From positions 1-33,957 of the forward strand of contig CANKLK010000006.1 of the NCBI GenBank assembly GCA_947482805.1: DNA of 33,957 nt, in the 5' to 3' direction. Origin of the DNA: Flavobacteriaceae bacterium (lineage in GTDB: Bacteria > Bacteroidota > Bacteroidia > Flavobacteriales > Flavobacteriaceae). Made by a program: the position numbers and the translations under genes. Position 1 is the stretch's first letter, and each line of letters begins with the position of its first letter. This document shows positions 6,701-15,623 of this stretch, piece by piece. Below the pieces are notes generated by a model. That model did not search any database, was not told the origin of the DNA, and saw nothing but the letters and a program-made list of their open reading frames with translations.

Positions 6701-7576
6701 ATGTATTTCAACGAAAAAACAACAGTTTATCTAAATGGAGAATTTGTAAAAGCCACGAAAGCGACCACAGATTTATATGGGCAGTCACTTCATTATGGCT
6801 ACGGAGTTTTCGAAGGTATTAGAGCTTACAATACTGAAAACGGTGTCCGTGTATATAAAGCAACGGAGCATTACGAGCGATTGAAAAAATCTTGTCAAAT
6901 GATAAATATTCCATTTGAGTATGATGTTGATGATTTAATTGAGCAAACCTATAAAGTTCTTGAAGTAAACAATTTCACAGATGCTTACGTTCGGCCGTTA
7001 GTTTTTTGTGGTCCAAATATGAGTTTGACAAAACCTAGTAGCGTTTCAATTCTCATTTGCGCATGGGAATGGGGTGCTTATCTTGGTGATAATTTACTAA
7101 ATGTTACTATTTCTTCATTTTGCCGTCCGCATCCTAAATCGACAAAAATCGAAGCAAAAGTTTGTGGACATTATGTCAACTCTATTCTAGCGAGTACTGA
7201 AGCGAAAGAAAAAGGTTTTGACGAAGCGCTTCTTCTTGATACAGATGGTTTTCTGGCTGAAGGTCCGGGTTCTAATTTGTTTTTTGAGAAAGAAGGAAAA
7301 CTGTTTACTCCAAAAACCGGAAATATTTTACCCGGAATTACAAGAGCAACCGTAATAGAATTGTGTAAAGATTTAGAAATAGAATTAACAGAAGGAGCAT
7401 TTTTACTAGAAGATTTAGCAAATGCTGATAGTGCATTCTTATGTGGAACAGCCGCTGAAATTATAGGATTGAAATCCCTAGAAAAGAAAAACTTTCCTAA
7501 AAACTGGAATGAAACTTTGGGTAAAAAATTGCAAACCGCTTATAAAAATTTAGTTCTGGAAAAAGAATTACAATAA
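6701..7576 (+). CDS. ilvE: Branched-chain amino acid aminotransferase
   Basis: This class IV PLP-dependent transaminase of 291 residues makes the last step to isoleucine, valine and leucine by transferring an amino group from glutamate to the 2-oxo acids. The fold signatures are HYGYGVFEGIRAY (about 31-43) and the PLP lysine K153 in EAKVCGHYVNS. The class IV pattern DEALLLDTDGFLAEGPGSNLF lies at about 175-195, and LPGITRATVIEL binds the cofactor phosphate. It is the first structural gene of the ilv operon, 19 nt after attenuator 2 and 11 nt before ilvD. Its initiation region closely resembles that of leader ORF 1 (see findings). The length and motifs are normal for the family. Confidence 0.96.
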   Translation: MYFNEKTTVYLNGEFVKATKATTDLYGQSLHYGYGVFEGIRAYNTENGVRVYKATEHYERLKKSCQMINIPFEYDVDDLIEQTYKVLEVNNFTDAYVRPLVFCGPNMSLTKPSSVSILICAWEWGAYLGDNLLNVTISSFCRPHPKSTKIEAKVCGHYVNSILASTEAKEKGFDEALLLDTDGFLAEGPGSNLFFEKEGKLFTPKTGNILPGITRATVIELCKDLEIELTEGAFLLEDLANADSAFLCGTAAEIIGLKSLEKKNFPKNWNETLGKKLQTAYKNLVLEKELQ

Positions 7577-7587
7577 ACAAATAACTA

Positions 7588-9267
7588 ATGGAATTAAATA
7601 AATATAGTAAAACGGTAACTCAAGATCCAACACAACCTGCAGCTCAAGCTATGTTGTATGGGATTGGCTTGAATGATACTCAATTGGCTCAGCCATTTAT
7701 AGGGATTGCATCAATGGGTTATGATGGAAATACGTGTAATATGCACCTCAATCATTTGGCTTCTTACATCAAAGTAGAAGTAAATGAAAATGAAATGGTC
7801 GGATTGATATTTAATACTATCGGAATTAGCGACGGTATCACTAACGGAACAGATGGAATGCGTTATTCCTTAGTAAGTCGCGAAATCATTGCAGATAGTA
7901 TTGAAAGTGTGGTTGCAGGACATTATTATGACGGTGTAATTGCAGTTCCGGGTTGTGACAAAAATATGCCGGGAGCAATTATTGCAATGGGAAGATTAAA
8001 TAGGCCATCAATTATGGTATATGGCGGAACCATTGCTCCGGGAAAATACCAAGGAAAAGATTTGAACATCGTTTCAGCCTTTGAAGCTTTAGGTGAAAAA
8101 ATAGCCGGAAAAATATCCGAAGAAGAATTCAGAGGAATTATTAAAAATTCCTGTCCAGGAGCTGGCGCTTGTGGCGGAATGTATACTGCAAATACAATGG
8201 CAATAGCAATCGAAGCTCTCGGAATGAGTTTGCCTTATTCGAGTTCTAACCCTGCAGTAAGTCATGAAAAAATTGAAGAGTGTAAGCGAACTGCTAATTA
8301 TATAAAAGTACTATTAGAAAAAAATATTTGTCCTAAAGATATAATGACATTTGCAGCTTTTGAGAATGCAATCACCACTTTAATTGCACTTGGCGGAAGT
8401 ACAAATGCGGTGTTACATATTATCGCCATGGCAAAAAGTGTAGGTGTTAAAATTACGCAGGACGATTTTCAAAGAATCAGCAATACGACGCCATTGATAG
8501 CTGATTTCAAACCAGGTGGAAATTATTTAATGCAAAATCTCCACGAAAAAGGAGGCGTTCCTATGGTTTTAAAATATTTGTTGAGCAAAGGAATGCTTCA
8601 CGGAAATTGCATCACCGTTACCGGAAAAACATTGGCTGAAAATTTAGAAAATGTTGTAGAAATTGATTTTGAAAATCAAAATATAATTCGCACTATCGAA
8701 AATCCTATTAAAGAAACTGGGCACCTTCAAATCTTATATGGAAACCTCGCAACCAAAGGCTCTGTGGCAAAAATTACAGGCAAAGAAGGAGAAAAATTCA
8801 TCGGTCCAGCCAAAGTTTTTGATGGCGAAAAAGAACTTATTCAAGGTATAGAAGATAAAAAAATTCAATCAGGCGATGTAATTGTCATTCGATATGTTGG
8901 CCCAAAAGGTGGTCCTGGTATGCCCGAGATGCTTAAACCAACATCTGCAATTATTGGTGCAGGTTTAGGAAAAAGTGTTGCTCTAATTACCGACGGAAGA
9001 TTTAGCGGTGGAACCCACGGATTTGTTGTCGGTCATATAACTCCGGAAGCTTTCGATGGGGGAAATATTGCACTCGTTAACGATGGTGATATTATCGAAC
9101 TTGATGCAGTTTCTAACGCTATTAATTTAAAAATTTCCGATGCTGAGTTGGAAGAAAGAAGAAAAAAACTAGTCATACCAGCTTTAAAAGTGACAAACGG
9201 AGTACTTTATAAATATGTAAAATTGGTTAAAGATGCTTCTGAAGGCTGTGTTACTGATGAAGATTAA
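7588..9267 (+). CDS. ilvD: Dihydroxy-acid dehydratase
   Basis: IlvD dehydrates 2,3-dihydroxy-isovalerate and 2,3-dihydroxy-3-methylvalerate to the 2-oxo acids, the third common step of the Ile/Val pathway, using an Fe-S cluster and Mg2+. At 559 residues it has the usual length. Cluster ligand cysteines are seen at C50 (DGNTCNMHL), C123 (PGCDKNMPG) and C195 ([14 protein letters not shown]), the three-Cys pattern of the [2Fe-2S] type. The C-terminal half carries [12 protein letters not shown] and [10 protein letters not shown], typical of the IlvD/Edd family. It is the second gene of the operon, 11 nt after ilvE, and is followed by a 58-nt gap containing a perfect palindrome before ilvB. Confidence 0.97.
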   Translation: MELNKYSKTVTQDPTQPAAQAMLYGIGLNDTQLAQPFIGIASMGYDGNTCNMHLNHLASYIKVEVNENEMVGLIFNTIGISDGITNGTDGMRYSLVSREIIADSIESVVAGHYYDGVIAVPGCDKNMPGAIIAMGRLNRPSIMVYGGTIAPGKYQGKDLNIVSAFEALGEKIAGKISEEEFRGIIKNSCPGAGACGGMYTANTMAIAIEALGMSLPYSSSNPAVSHEKIEECKRTANYIKVLLEKNICPKDIMTFAAFENAITTLIALGGSTNAVLHIIAMAKSVGVKITQDDFQRISNTTPLIADFKPGGNYLMQNLHEKGGVPMVLKYLLSKGMLHGNCITVTGKTLAENLENVVEIDFENQNIIRTIENPIKETGHLQILYGNLATKGSVAKITGKEGEKFIGPAKVFDGEKELIQGIEDKKIQSGDVIVIRYVGPKGGPGMPEMLKPTSAIIGAGLGKSVALITDGRFSGGTHGFVVGHITPEAFDGGNIALVNDGDIIELDAVSNAINLKISDAELEERRKKLVIPALKVTNGVLYKYVKLVKDASEGCVTDED

Positions 9268-9279
9268 GCTTATAGATTT

Positions 9280-9305
9280 CCTACAAGGTTTTGAAACCTT
9301 GTAGG
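9280..9305. repeat. Palindromic element between ilvD and ilvB
   Basis: CCTACAAGGTTT (9280-9291) and AAACCTTGTAGG (9294-9305) form a perfect 12-bp inverted repeat around TG. No T-run follows on the plus strand (TATAAAAAAA), so it is not a standard terminator. It could be a dispersed flavobacterial palindrome, an RNA-processing site or a partial stop that sets ilvB levels. A function is not shown. Confidence 0.75.
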
Positions 9306-9325
9306 TATAAAAAAATAGAAATACT

Positions 9326-11074
9326 ATGAAAACATTAGAATTAGATAAAATCGAAAAAGCGGGAAGACAACCTATTTCTACCACAGGAAGTTTGGCAGTA
9401 ATTGATGCTTTATTATCTGAAAGTGTAACTACTATTTTTGGTTATCCTGGAGGAGCAATTATGCCAATTTATGATGCCCTTTTTGATTTTAAAGAAAAGT
9501 TAAATCACATTTTGGTTCGCCACGAGCAAGGTGCTATTCATGCTGCACAAGGTTATGCGAGAGTTAGCGGAAAAACGGGTGTTGTATTTGCGACAAGCGG
9601 TCCGGGAGCAACAAACTTGGTTACAGGTTTGGCTGATGCTTTGATAGATTCCACCCCTTTGGTTTGTATTACGGGTCAAGTTTTTGCTCATTTATTGGGA
9701 ACTGATGCCTTTCAGGAAACAGATATAATTAACATCACTACTCCAATTACAAAATGGAATTATCAAATTACGGATGCTACTGAAATTCCTGAAGTACTTG
9801 CTAAAGCATTCTACATTGCGAAAAGTGGTCGTCCCGGTCCAGTTTTAATAGACATCACGAAGAATGCACAATTGCAATTATTCGATTATATTGGTTATCG
9901 ATCTTGCATACATGTTAGAAGTTACAGACCAAATCCTATTATCAGACCAGAATATGTAGAAAATGCTGCAAAATTAATCAATGAAGCTAAAAAACCATTT
10001 GTAATATTTGGTCAAGGAATCATTTTAGGAAATGCTGAAAAGGAGTTCCAAAATTTTATTGAAAAGGGAAATTTACCAGCAGCTTGGACAATTATGGGAA
10101 TGAGTGCTATTCCAACAGATCATCCTTTAGGTGTCGGTATGTTGGGAATGCACGGTAATTATGGTCCAAATTTCTTAACAAATGAATGTGATGTTTTAAT
10201 TGCTGTCGGAATGCGATTTGACGACCGTGTAACAGGGAGATTAGATAAATATGCCAAACAAGCAAATGTCATTCACTTGGATATTGACCCTGCCGAAATT
10301 GATAAAAATGTACAAACTGCAGTTTCTATTTGGGGCGATTGTAAAGAAACCTTGCCTTTGCTTACTAATTTAATTGAAAATAAACCGCGCCCGGAATGGT
10401 TTCAAGAATTTGAAATTAAAAGAGAAAAAGAAACCACAACGGTAATAGATAAAGAACTGAATCCAACCGAAGGTGGTTTAACAATGGGCGAAGTGGTAAA
10501 TGTGCTTAATGAACTAACCAATGGTGAAGCCGTAATTGTAACTGATGTTGGACAGCATCAAATGGTGGCATGTCGTTATGCAAAGCAAAATAAAACCCGA
10601 AGTAACATTACAAGCGGTGGTTTAGGTACAATGGGATTTGCACTTCCAGCTGCAATTGGAGCAAAAATTGGAGCGCCGGAACGTCAAGTTGTTGCTATAA
10701 TGGGAGATGGCGGAGCGCAAATGAACCTACAGGAATTGGGAACAATAATGCAGTTTCAACCAAACGTAAAAATCTTAATTCTGAATAATAGCTACCTCGG
10801 AATGGTGCGCCAATGGCAAGAACTGTTTCATGAAAAACGCTATTCGTTTACCGATATTCAAAGTCCTAATTTCGTTCAGGTAGCGAAAGCCTACAATATT
10901 GACGGGAGACAAATTTCGAAACGGGAAGAACTTCGAGAGGGTTTGAAACAAATGTTAGATAATCCGAGTTCGTTTCTTTTAGAAGTTGCCGTACTTCATG
11001 AAGACAATGTTTTCCCAATGGTTCCGCAAGGAAAAGGTGTTGCCGAAATCGTTTTGAGCAAAGAAGAAATTTAA
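9326..11074 (+). CDS. ilvB: Acetolactate synthase, large (catalytic) subunit
   Basis: This ThDP-dependent enzyme condenses pyruvate with pyruvate (Val/Leu) or 2-oxobutyrate (Ile). The 582 residues show the three ThDP-family domains. The N-terminal Pyr domain has FGYPGGAIMPIYDAL and the activating glutamate E67 in VRHEQGAIHAAQGYAR. The central FAD/DHAP-type domain includes GMLGMHGNYGPN and GMRFDDRVTG. The PP domain has the ThDP/Mg2+ motif MGDGGAQMNLQEL followed by LNNSYLGMVRQWQELF, with the W of the acetolactate-synthase class. The position 10 nt before ilvN agrees with stoichiometric assembly of the holoenzyme. The product needs the IlvN subunit for full activity and feedback control. Confidence 0.97.
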   Translation: MKTLELDKIEKAGRQPISTTGSLAVIDALLSESVTTIFGYPGGAIMPIYDALFDFKEKLNHILVRHEQGAIHAAQGYARVSGKTGVVFATSGPGATNLVTGLADALIDSTPLVCITGQVFAHLLGTDAFQETDIINITTPITKWNYQITDATEIPEVLAKAFYIAKSGRPGPVLIDITKNAQLQLFDYIGYRSCIHVRSYRPNPIIRPEYVENAAKLINEAKKPFVIFGQGIILGNAEKEFQNFIEKGNLPAAWTIMGMSAIPTDHPLGVGMLGMHGNYGPNFLTNECDVLIAVGMRFDDRVTGRLDKYAKQANVIHLDIDPAEIDKNVQTAVSIWGDCKETLPLLTNLIENKPRPEWFQEFEIKREKETTTVIDKELNPTEGGLTMGEVVNVLNELTNGEAVIVTDVGQHQMVACRYAKQNKTRSNITSGGLGTMGFALPAAIGAKIGAPERQVVAIMGDGGAQMNLQELGTIMQFQPNVKILILNNSYLGMVRQWQELFHEKRYSFTDIQSPNFVQVAKAYNIDGRQISKREELREGLKQMLDNPSSFLLEVAVLHEDNVFPMVPQGKGVAEIVLSKEEI

Positions 11075-11084
11075 AAATTGTATT

Positions 11085-11672
11085 ATGAAACAGGAATTCA
11101 CATTAACCGTTTACACCGAAAATCAGGTTGGGTTACTCAATAAAATAGCCATTATTTTTTCAAGAAGGAAAATTAGTTTGGACAGTTTTAATTCTTCACC
11201 AAGCGAAATTGAAAATATCTACAGATTTACAATTGTAATCAGAGAAACAGAAACTGTAGTTAAAAATATTGTTCGTCAATTGGAAAAAAATGTTGAAGTT
11301 TTCAAAGTTTTTTACAACACCAATGATGAAATTATTTGGCAACAAATAGCTCTCTATAAAGTTCCGACATCCGTTATAATGAGAGAGGTAAAGGTAGAGC
11401 GCTTACTTAGAGAATTTGGAGCAAGAGCAGTAGTTATTAGAGATGATTATACCGTTTTTGAAACTACAGGTCAAGACGAAGAAGTAGATAATTTATTAAC
11501 TGAATTATCAAAATACAGTTTGATAGAATTCGTCAAAAGTTCTCGAATTGCCATTATAAAATCAAGTGAAGGTGTTCACAAAAAAGTCTTGGATATGGAG
11601 AAAAATGACCCAACCAAGAAACCAATAAACAACGAATATTTGAATCATAAGAGTATGATTTTCGAAATGTAA
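11085..11672 (+). CDS. ilvN: Acetolactate synthase, small (regulatory) subunit
   Basis: The 195-residue protein begins with an ACT domain (about 4-75): FTLTVYTENQVGLLNKIAIIFSRRKISLDSF, where the family places the valine-binding site between subunits. A C-terminal ACT-like domain (about 80-160) follows, containing VKVERLLREFGARAVVIRDD and LIEFVKSSRIAI. It activates IlvB and confers feedback inhibition by branched-chain amino acids in characterised homologues. The protein is about 30 residues longer than E. coli IlvH, mainly a polar C-terminal tail. It is 10 nt downstream of ilvB, and a 69-nt A-rich spacer separates it from ilvC. Confidence 0.94.
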   Translation: MKQEFTLTVYTENQVGLLNKIAIIFSRRKISLDSFNSSPSEIENIYRFTIVIRETETVVKNIVRQLEKNVEVFKVFYNTNDEIIWQQIALYKVPTSVIMREVKVERLLREFGARAVVIRDDYTVFETTGQDEEVDNLLTELSKYSLIEFVKSSRIAIIKSSEGVHKKVLDMEKNDPTKKPINNEYLNHKSMIFEM

Positions 11673-11741
11673 ATTTTCAATGGCAATATCAATTGCAAAA
11701 TTCAAAAATCAATAAAAGCAAAAATTAAAAAAAAAGATACA

Positions 11742-13217
11742 ATGTCAAATTATTTCAATTCACTTCCTCATCGTTTAAAAGTTCAGGAATTAGGAAAATG
11801 TGATTTTATGCAAAGCAGCGAATTTGCAAATGGAGTTTCTAAATTAAATGGTAAAAAAATAGTCATAATTGGTTGTGGCGCACAAGGTTTGGCACAAGGT
11901 CAAAATCTTCGCGATAGTGGACTTCATGTTGCGTACGCTTTGCGTCAAGAAGCTATTGATAACAAAAGAGCTTCGTTTGTGAATGCTACCGAAAACGGAT
12001 TTGAAGTAGGAACTTTCGAAGATATTATTCCAACTGCCGATTTGGTTTCCAATTTAGCACCAGACAAACAACACACTCCGGTAATCAATAAAATTGTGCC
12101 TTTGATGAAGCAAGGTGCCTGTTTGTCTTATTCACATGGATTTAATATTGTCGAAGAAGGAACGAAAATCCGTAAAGATGTAACCGTTATTATGATTGCT
12201 CCAAAATCGCCTGCGTCAGAAGTTCGTGCTGAATATTTACGCGGTTTTGGTGTGCCAACATTAATTGCCGTGCATTCAGATAACGATCCAAATGGTGATG
12301 GTTTGGAAATTGCAAAAGCCTATTGTGTTGGAACTGGCGGACATAAAGCAGGTGTTTTATTATCATCGTTTGTTGCTGAAGTAAAATCGGATTTGATGGG
12401 AGAACAAACCATTCTTTGTGGCTTGCTACAAACAGGTTCGATTTTGAGTTTTAACAAAATGATAGAAAAAGGAATTGATGCTTCGTATGCTTCAAAACTG
12501 GTTCAATACGGCTGGGAAGTAATTACTGAAGCATTGAAAATAGGGGGAATTACCAACATGATGGACCGACTTTCAAATCCGGCTAAAGTCGAAGCTTTTA
12601 AATTGGCTGACGAATTAAAAACTATTATGACGCCATTGTTTAACAAGCATATGGACGATATTTTATCAGGCGATTTTTCTAAAACTATGATGGAAGATTG
12701 GGCAAATGGCGATAAAAATCTACTAACTTGGAGAGAAGCAACGGGCGAAACCCTTTTCGAAAAAACAGCTGCCGGAACAATGGAAATTTCGGAACAGGAA
12801 TATTTTGATAATGCCACTTTGATGGTCGCTTTTGTAAAATCGGGAGTGGAATTGGCTTATGAAACAATGACTTCTGCCGGAATTAAAAATGAATCAGCCT
12901 ATTACGAATCATTGCATGAAACACCGCTTATTGCGAACACAATTGCAAGAAAAAAATTATTTGAAATGAACCGAGTGATATCAGATACAGCTGAATATGG
13001 TTGCTATTTATTTGATCACGCTTGCAAACCGCTTTTGGCTGATTTTATGAAAAAAGTAGACACCAATTTAATTGGAAAAAGCTATAACACTAATAATGCT
13101 GTAACTGATAATTTCGAATTGGTAAAGATTAACGCAGCGATTAGAAATCATTCAATTGAAATTTGTGGAGCAGAACTTCGTAACGCAATGACAGCAATGA
13201 AGAAAATTATAGAATAA
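11742..13217 (+). CDS. ilvC: Ketol-acid reductoisomerase, class II (long form)
   Basis: IlvC rearranges and reduces acetolactate and acetohydroxybutyrate to the dihydroxy acids with NADPH and Mg2+. At 491 residues this is the long class II enzyme, as in E. coli (491) and unlike the roughly 330-residue class I enzyme of many other bacteria. The Rossmann motif is [20 protein letters not shown]. The loop [14 protein letters not shown] retains the Arg/Arg/Ser residues that bind the 2'-phosphate of [30 protein letters not shown], the duplicated knotted domain and [20 protein letters not shown] carry the metal and substrate ligands. It is the fifth gene of the operon. Confidence 0.97.
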   Translation: MSNYFNSLPHRLKVQELGKCDFMQSSEFANGVSKLNGKKIVIIGCGAQGLAQGQNLRDSGLHVAYALRQEAIDNKRASFVNATENGFEVGTFEDIIPTADLVSNLAPDKQHTPVINKIVPLMKQGACLSYSHGFNIVEEGTKIRKDVTVIMIAPKSPASEVRAEYLRGFGVPTLIAVHSDNDPNGDGLEIAKAYCVGTGGHKAGVLLSSFVAEVKSDLMGEQTILCGLLQTGSILSFNKMIEKGIDASYASKLVQYGWEVITEALKIGGITNMMDRLSNPAKVEAFKLADELKTIMTPLFNKHMDDILSGDFSKTMMEDWANGDKNLLTWREATGETLFEKTAAGTMEISEQEYFDNATLMVAFVKSGVELAYETMTSAGIKNESAYYESLHETPLIANTIARKKLFEMNRVISDTAEYGCYLFDHACKPLLADFMKKVDTNLIGKSYNTNNAVTDNFELVKINAAIRNHSIEICGAELRNAMTAMKKIIE

Positions 13218-13238
13218 AAAATCCAAATAGGAGAAAAC

Positions 13239-14483
13239 ATGAATTTGTTTCAAGAAATAGCACAAGCAAAAAATCAGTTAAAAGGAGTAGTTCAGATTAC
13301 GCCATTAACCGAGAACTTAAATTTATCGGATGAATTTGAGGCCACAATTCTTCTAAAAAGAGAAGATTTGCAAGTGGTTCGTTCCTATAAAATTCGTGGT
13401 GCTTATAACAAAATGAGTTCACTTTCTGATGCTGAAAAAAGAGCAGGTATTGTATGTGCCAGTGCTGGGAATCACGCGCAAGGGGTTGCTTACTCTTGCC
13501 ATCTTCTTCAAATAAATGGCGTGATATATATGCCAAAAACTACTCCGAAGCAAAAGATAAAGCAGGTGCAATTGTTCGGAAAATCATTTGTAGAAATTGT
13601 TTTAACTGGAAATACGTTTGATGATGCGTACGTGAAAGCGATAAAAAATGCTAATGAGAACAACAAAGTTTTCATTCATCCATTTGATGATATCAAAGTT
13701 ATTGCAGGACAAGGAACCGTTGGTCTGGAAATTTTAGAAGCTACAAAAAAACCAATCGATTATGTTTTTGTTCCAATTGGCGGGGGTGGATTATCAGCCG
13801 GACTTTCTACTGTTTTTGCCGAATTGAGTCCCAAAACTAAAATAATTGGTGTTGAACCATTAGGCGCACCAGCTATGAAAACGTCTATCGCTAATGCCGA
13901 AAATACGTATTTAGAAACTATAGATAAATTTGTTGATGGCGCAGCTGTAAAGCAAGTTGGACAGTTAAATTTTGAAATTTGTAAAGTAAATCTGGATGAT
14001 ATCATACTTGTCCCTGAAGGTAAAGTATGCACTACTATTTTGCGATTATATAACGAAGAAGCCATGGTTGTTGAGCCCGCTGGTGCACTTTCAATCGCGG
14101 CATTAGATTTTTATAAAGAAGAAATAAAAGGTAAAAATGTAGTTTGTATTGTTAGTGGAAGTAATAATGACATCGAAAGGACAGAGGAAATAAAAGAGCG
14201 TTCGCTTTTATATGAAGGGCTTAAGCACTATTTTATGATACAATTTCCGCAACGTCCTGGCGCTTTGAAAGAATTTGTAAATAAAATATTGAACAAAGAT
14301 GACGATATTACCTTCTTTCAATTTACCAAAAAAAATAACAGAGAAATCGCACCGGCTTTAGTAGGATTAGAACTCAAAAGCAAAGAAGATATTCACGCTA
14401 TAAAAGAAAGAATGAAGGATCACGGTTTCGAATATCGCTATTTAAACGAAAAAGAAGATTTATATGCGCAGCTGATTGGTTAA
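13239..14483 (+). CDS. ilvA: Threonine deaminase (threonine ammonia-lyase), single-regulatory-domain form
   Basis: IlvA deaminates threonine to 2-oxobutyrate, the committed step to isoleucine. PLP binds K51 in VRSYKIRGAYNKM, and the phosphate loop is IGGGGLSAGLS. CASAGNHAQGVAYSC and the SGSNNDIERTEEI region complete the active site. At 414 residues it resembles the shorter B. subtilis-type enzyme: one ACT-like regulatory domain (about 330-410, starting FMIQFPQRPGALKEF) instead of the two of the 514-residue E. coli IlvA. The end is intact and followed by a terminator, so this is a family variant and not a truncation. It is the last gene of the operon, 21 nt after ilvC. Confidence 0.95.
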   Translation: MNLFQEIAQAKNQLKGVVQITPLTENLNLSDEFEATILLKREDLQVVRSYKIRGAYNKMSSLSDAEKRAGIVCASAGNHAQGVAYSCHLLQINGVIYMPKTTPKQKIKQVQLFGKSFVEIVLTGNTFDDAYVKAIKNANENNKVFIHPFDDIKVIAGQGTVGLEILEATKKPIDYVFVPIGGGGLSAGLSTVFAELSPKTKIIGVEPLGAPAMKTSIANAENTYLETIDKFVDGAAVKQVGQLNFEICKVNLDDIILVPEGKVCTTILRLYNEEAMVVEPAGALSIAALDFYKEEIKGKNVVCIVSGSNNDIERTEEIKERSLLYEGLKHYFMIQFPQRPGALKEFVNKILNKDDDITFFQFTKKNNREIAPALVGLELKSKEDIHAIKERMKDHGFEYRYLNEKEDLYAQLIG

Positions 14484-14491
14484 TTCATAAA

Positions 14492-14522
14492 AAAACGTCC
14501 TGAGAATTTTCAAGACGTTTTT
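14492..14522. terminator. Terminator of the ilv operon
   Basis: AAAACGTC (14492-14499) pairs with GACGTTTT (14514-14521), followed by further T. The flanking A- and T-rich runs would let it also stop the convergent TPR-protein gene. Confidence 0.85.
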
Positions 14523-14565
14523 AATTATAGATTGTTACTGCCAACTGCTACTGCAGACTGAAACA

Positions 14566-15081
14566 TTATATCTTCTTCATCTGCTCTTTCATCATCTTAA
14601 TCTGATCATTCAACATATTTTGTTTGTCAAGCTTTTTAGCCTCGTTTAACAGGGCAGTAGCTTCCATTTTGCGTCTTCTTGACATTGCAATTCCGGCCAA
14701 ATTCAACTTGGCAACAGCCAAATCCATATCCATACTCAATCCTAATTCAATTGCCTTTTTAAAGAACTTCTCCGATTGGTGTATATTTGTTTGCGACATC
14801 ATTAAACCGTGAAGGTAATTGTAATAGCCTTGCTGCTTTCTAACCAAAGCCGTTTGCGGGTTTTTAATTTTGTCCAACCAAAATTTGGCACCTTCAAAAT
14901 CTTGTTTTCTCAACTTTAAAAATGCCAAAAGGATGTATTCATTTTTATAATAAAGAAAAATCGGAATTGCTGTCAATAGGATTAGAAAAATTCCGTTTCC
15001 AATATTTCCTTCTGTAAATTGCCAAATGGCTGTAGCTACTAATAAAGCCGCTATGATTAATTTAATAAATCTGTGAAACAT
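14566..15081 (-). CDS. Membrane protein with TPR-like repeats
   Basis: The 171-residue protein has two N-terminal membrane helices (about residues 5-22 and 28-45) and then a cytoplasmic helical part. The helical part reads like two to three tetratricopeptide-like repeats, for example LRKQDFEGAKFWLDKIKNP and HQSEKFFKKAIELGLSM, plus NEAKKLDKQNMLNDQIKMM. TPRs mediate protein contacts, and nothing in the sequence names a partner. The gene stands alone between the ilv terminator and divergent rpmH. A -7-like TACATTTG lies upstream on its strand (15110-15103) but without a matching -33. Confidence 0.65.
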   Translation of the reverse strand: MFHRFIKLIIAALLVATAIWQFTEGNIGNGIFLILLTAIPIFLYYKNEYILLAFLKLRKQDFEGAKFWLDKIKNPQTALVRKQQGYYNYLHGLMMSQTNIHQSEKFFKKAIELGLSMDMDLAVAKLNLAGIAMSRRRKMEATALLNEAKKLDKQNMLNDQIKMMKEQMKKI

Positions 15082-15144
15082 ATGTTATATATTTTGTGGT
15101 AGCAAATGTAATAAAATCAAATGAAAATATTTTTATAAAACTAC

Positions 15145-15174
15145 TTGCCAGAAAAAAAAAGGTTTGTATATTTG
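15145..15174 (+). promoter_or_regulatory. Promoter of rpmH
   Basis: TTG (15145-15147), a 19-nt spacer and TATATTTG (15167-15174) match the Bacteroidota consensus exactly. The start point would be near 15180, giving a leader of about 58 nt. Confidence 0.8.
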
Positions 15175-15237
15175 CACTCGGTTTAAAAAGAGCCATATTA
15201 CCATAGAAATTAATACCAGATTTAAAGATACTAAGCA

Positions 15238-15399
15238 ATGAGCAAAAGAACGTTTCAACCATCGAAAAGAAAAAGAAGAAATAAACACGGATTTATGGAC
15301 AGAATGGCTTCTGCAAATGGAAGAAAAGTCCTTGCGCGTCGAAGAGCAAAAGGAAGACATAAATTGACTGTATCTTCTGAACCAAGACACAAAAAATAA
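15238..15399 (+). CDS. rpmH: Ribosomal protein bL34
   Basis: I read this short gene directly from the DNA: 53 codons starting [20 protein letters not shown] and ending in RHKK. The very basic sequence with [14 protein letters not shown], then [22 protein letters not shown], is diagnostic of bL34, a small component of the 50S subunit. The C-terminal extension after RAKGRHKL is a few residues longer than in E. coli (46 residues). In many bacteria rpmH is followed by rnpA and yidC, but here it stands alone, with its own consensus promoter and a strong terminator 22 nt after the stop. It is divergent from the TPR protein and is followed by carB. Confidence 0.97.
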
Positions 15400-15421
15400 T
15401 GATTAGCAATTAATCAATATC

Positions 15422-15455
15422 AAGCCGTTACTTTTATTAGTAGCGGCTTTTTTTT
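15422..15455 (+). terminator. Intrinsic terminator after rpmH
   Basis: AAGCCGTTACT (15422-15432) pairs with AGTAGCGGCTT (15439-15449) through one G-U pair, and a run of eight T ends at 15455. Confidence 0.9.
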
Positions 15456-15496
15456 AAACCTGTTTATAAAAATTGATAAGTTTTCGAAGCTATTTC

Positions 15497-15569
15497 CCGC
15501 TATACGTTCCAATCTTTTTATTTTTAAAGAAAAATAAAAAGGATTTCCACTGCTATCGGGGCTAGGGTT
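15497..15569. repeat. REP-like palindromic element, copy 1 (CCGCTAT...CTAGGGTT)
   Basis: The element starts CCGCTAT and ends CTAGGGTT. Its core is a near-perfect hairpin: AATCTTTTTATTTTT (15511-15525) against AAAAATAAAAAGGATT (15530-15545). The outer flanks are partly complementary (CCCG on the left, CGGG at 15557-15560). It lies in the 5' region of carB. A shorter, diverged relative with the same two ends is at 29639-29703. Confidence 0.55.
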
Positions 15570-15623
15570 TCACATAAACAACAACATACAACTCATAACA
15601 CACAACTTACAACACTAACAACA

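Noticed and set aside
9280..9305. Intrinsic terminator after ilvD
   Set aside because: The stem is strong but is followed by TATAAAAAAA rather than a T-run on the plus strand.
12503..12817. Minus-strand ORF of 104 codons inside ilvC
   Set aside because: Antisense shadow of a strongly conserved coding region; no recognisable product or promoter.
13239..14483. Truncated ilvA
   Set aside because: The shorter length fits the single-regulatory-domain IlvA family and the gene ends cleanly before a terminator.
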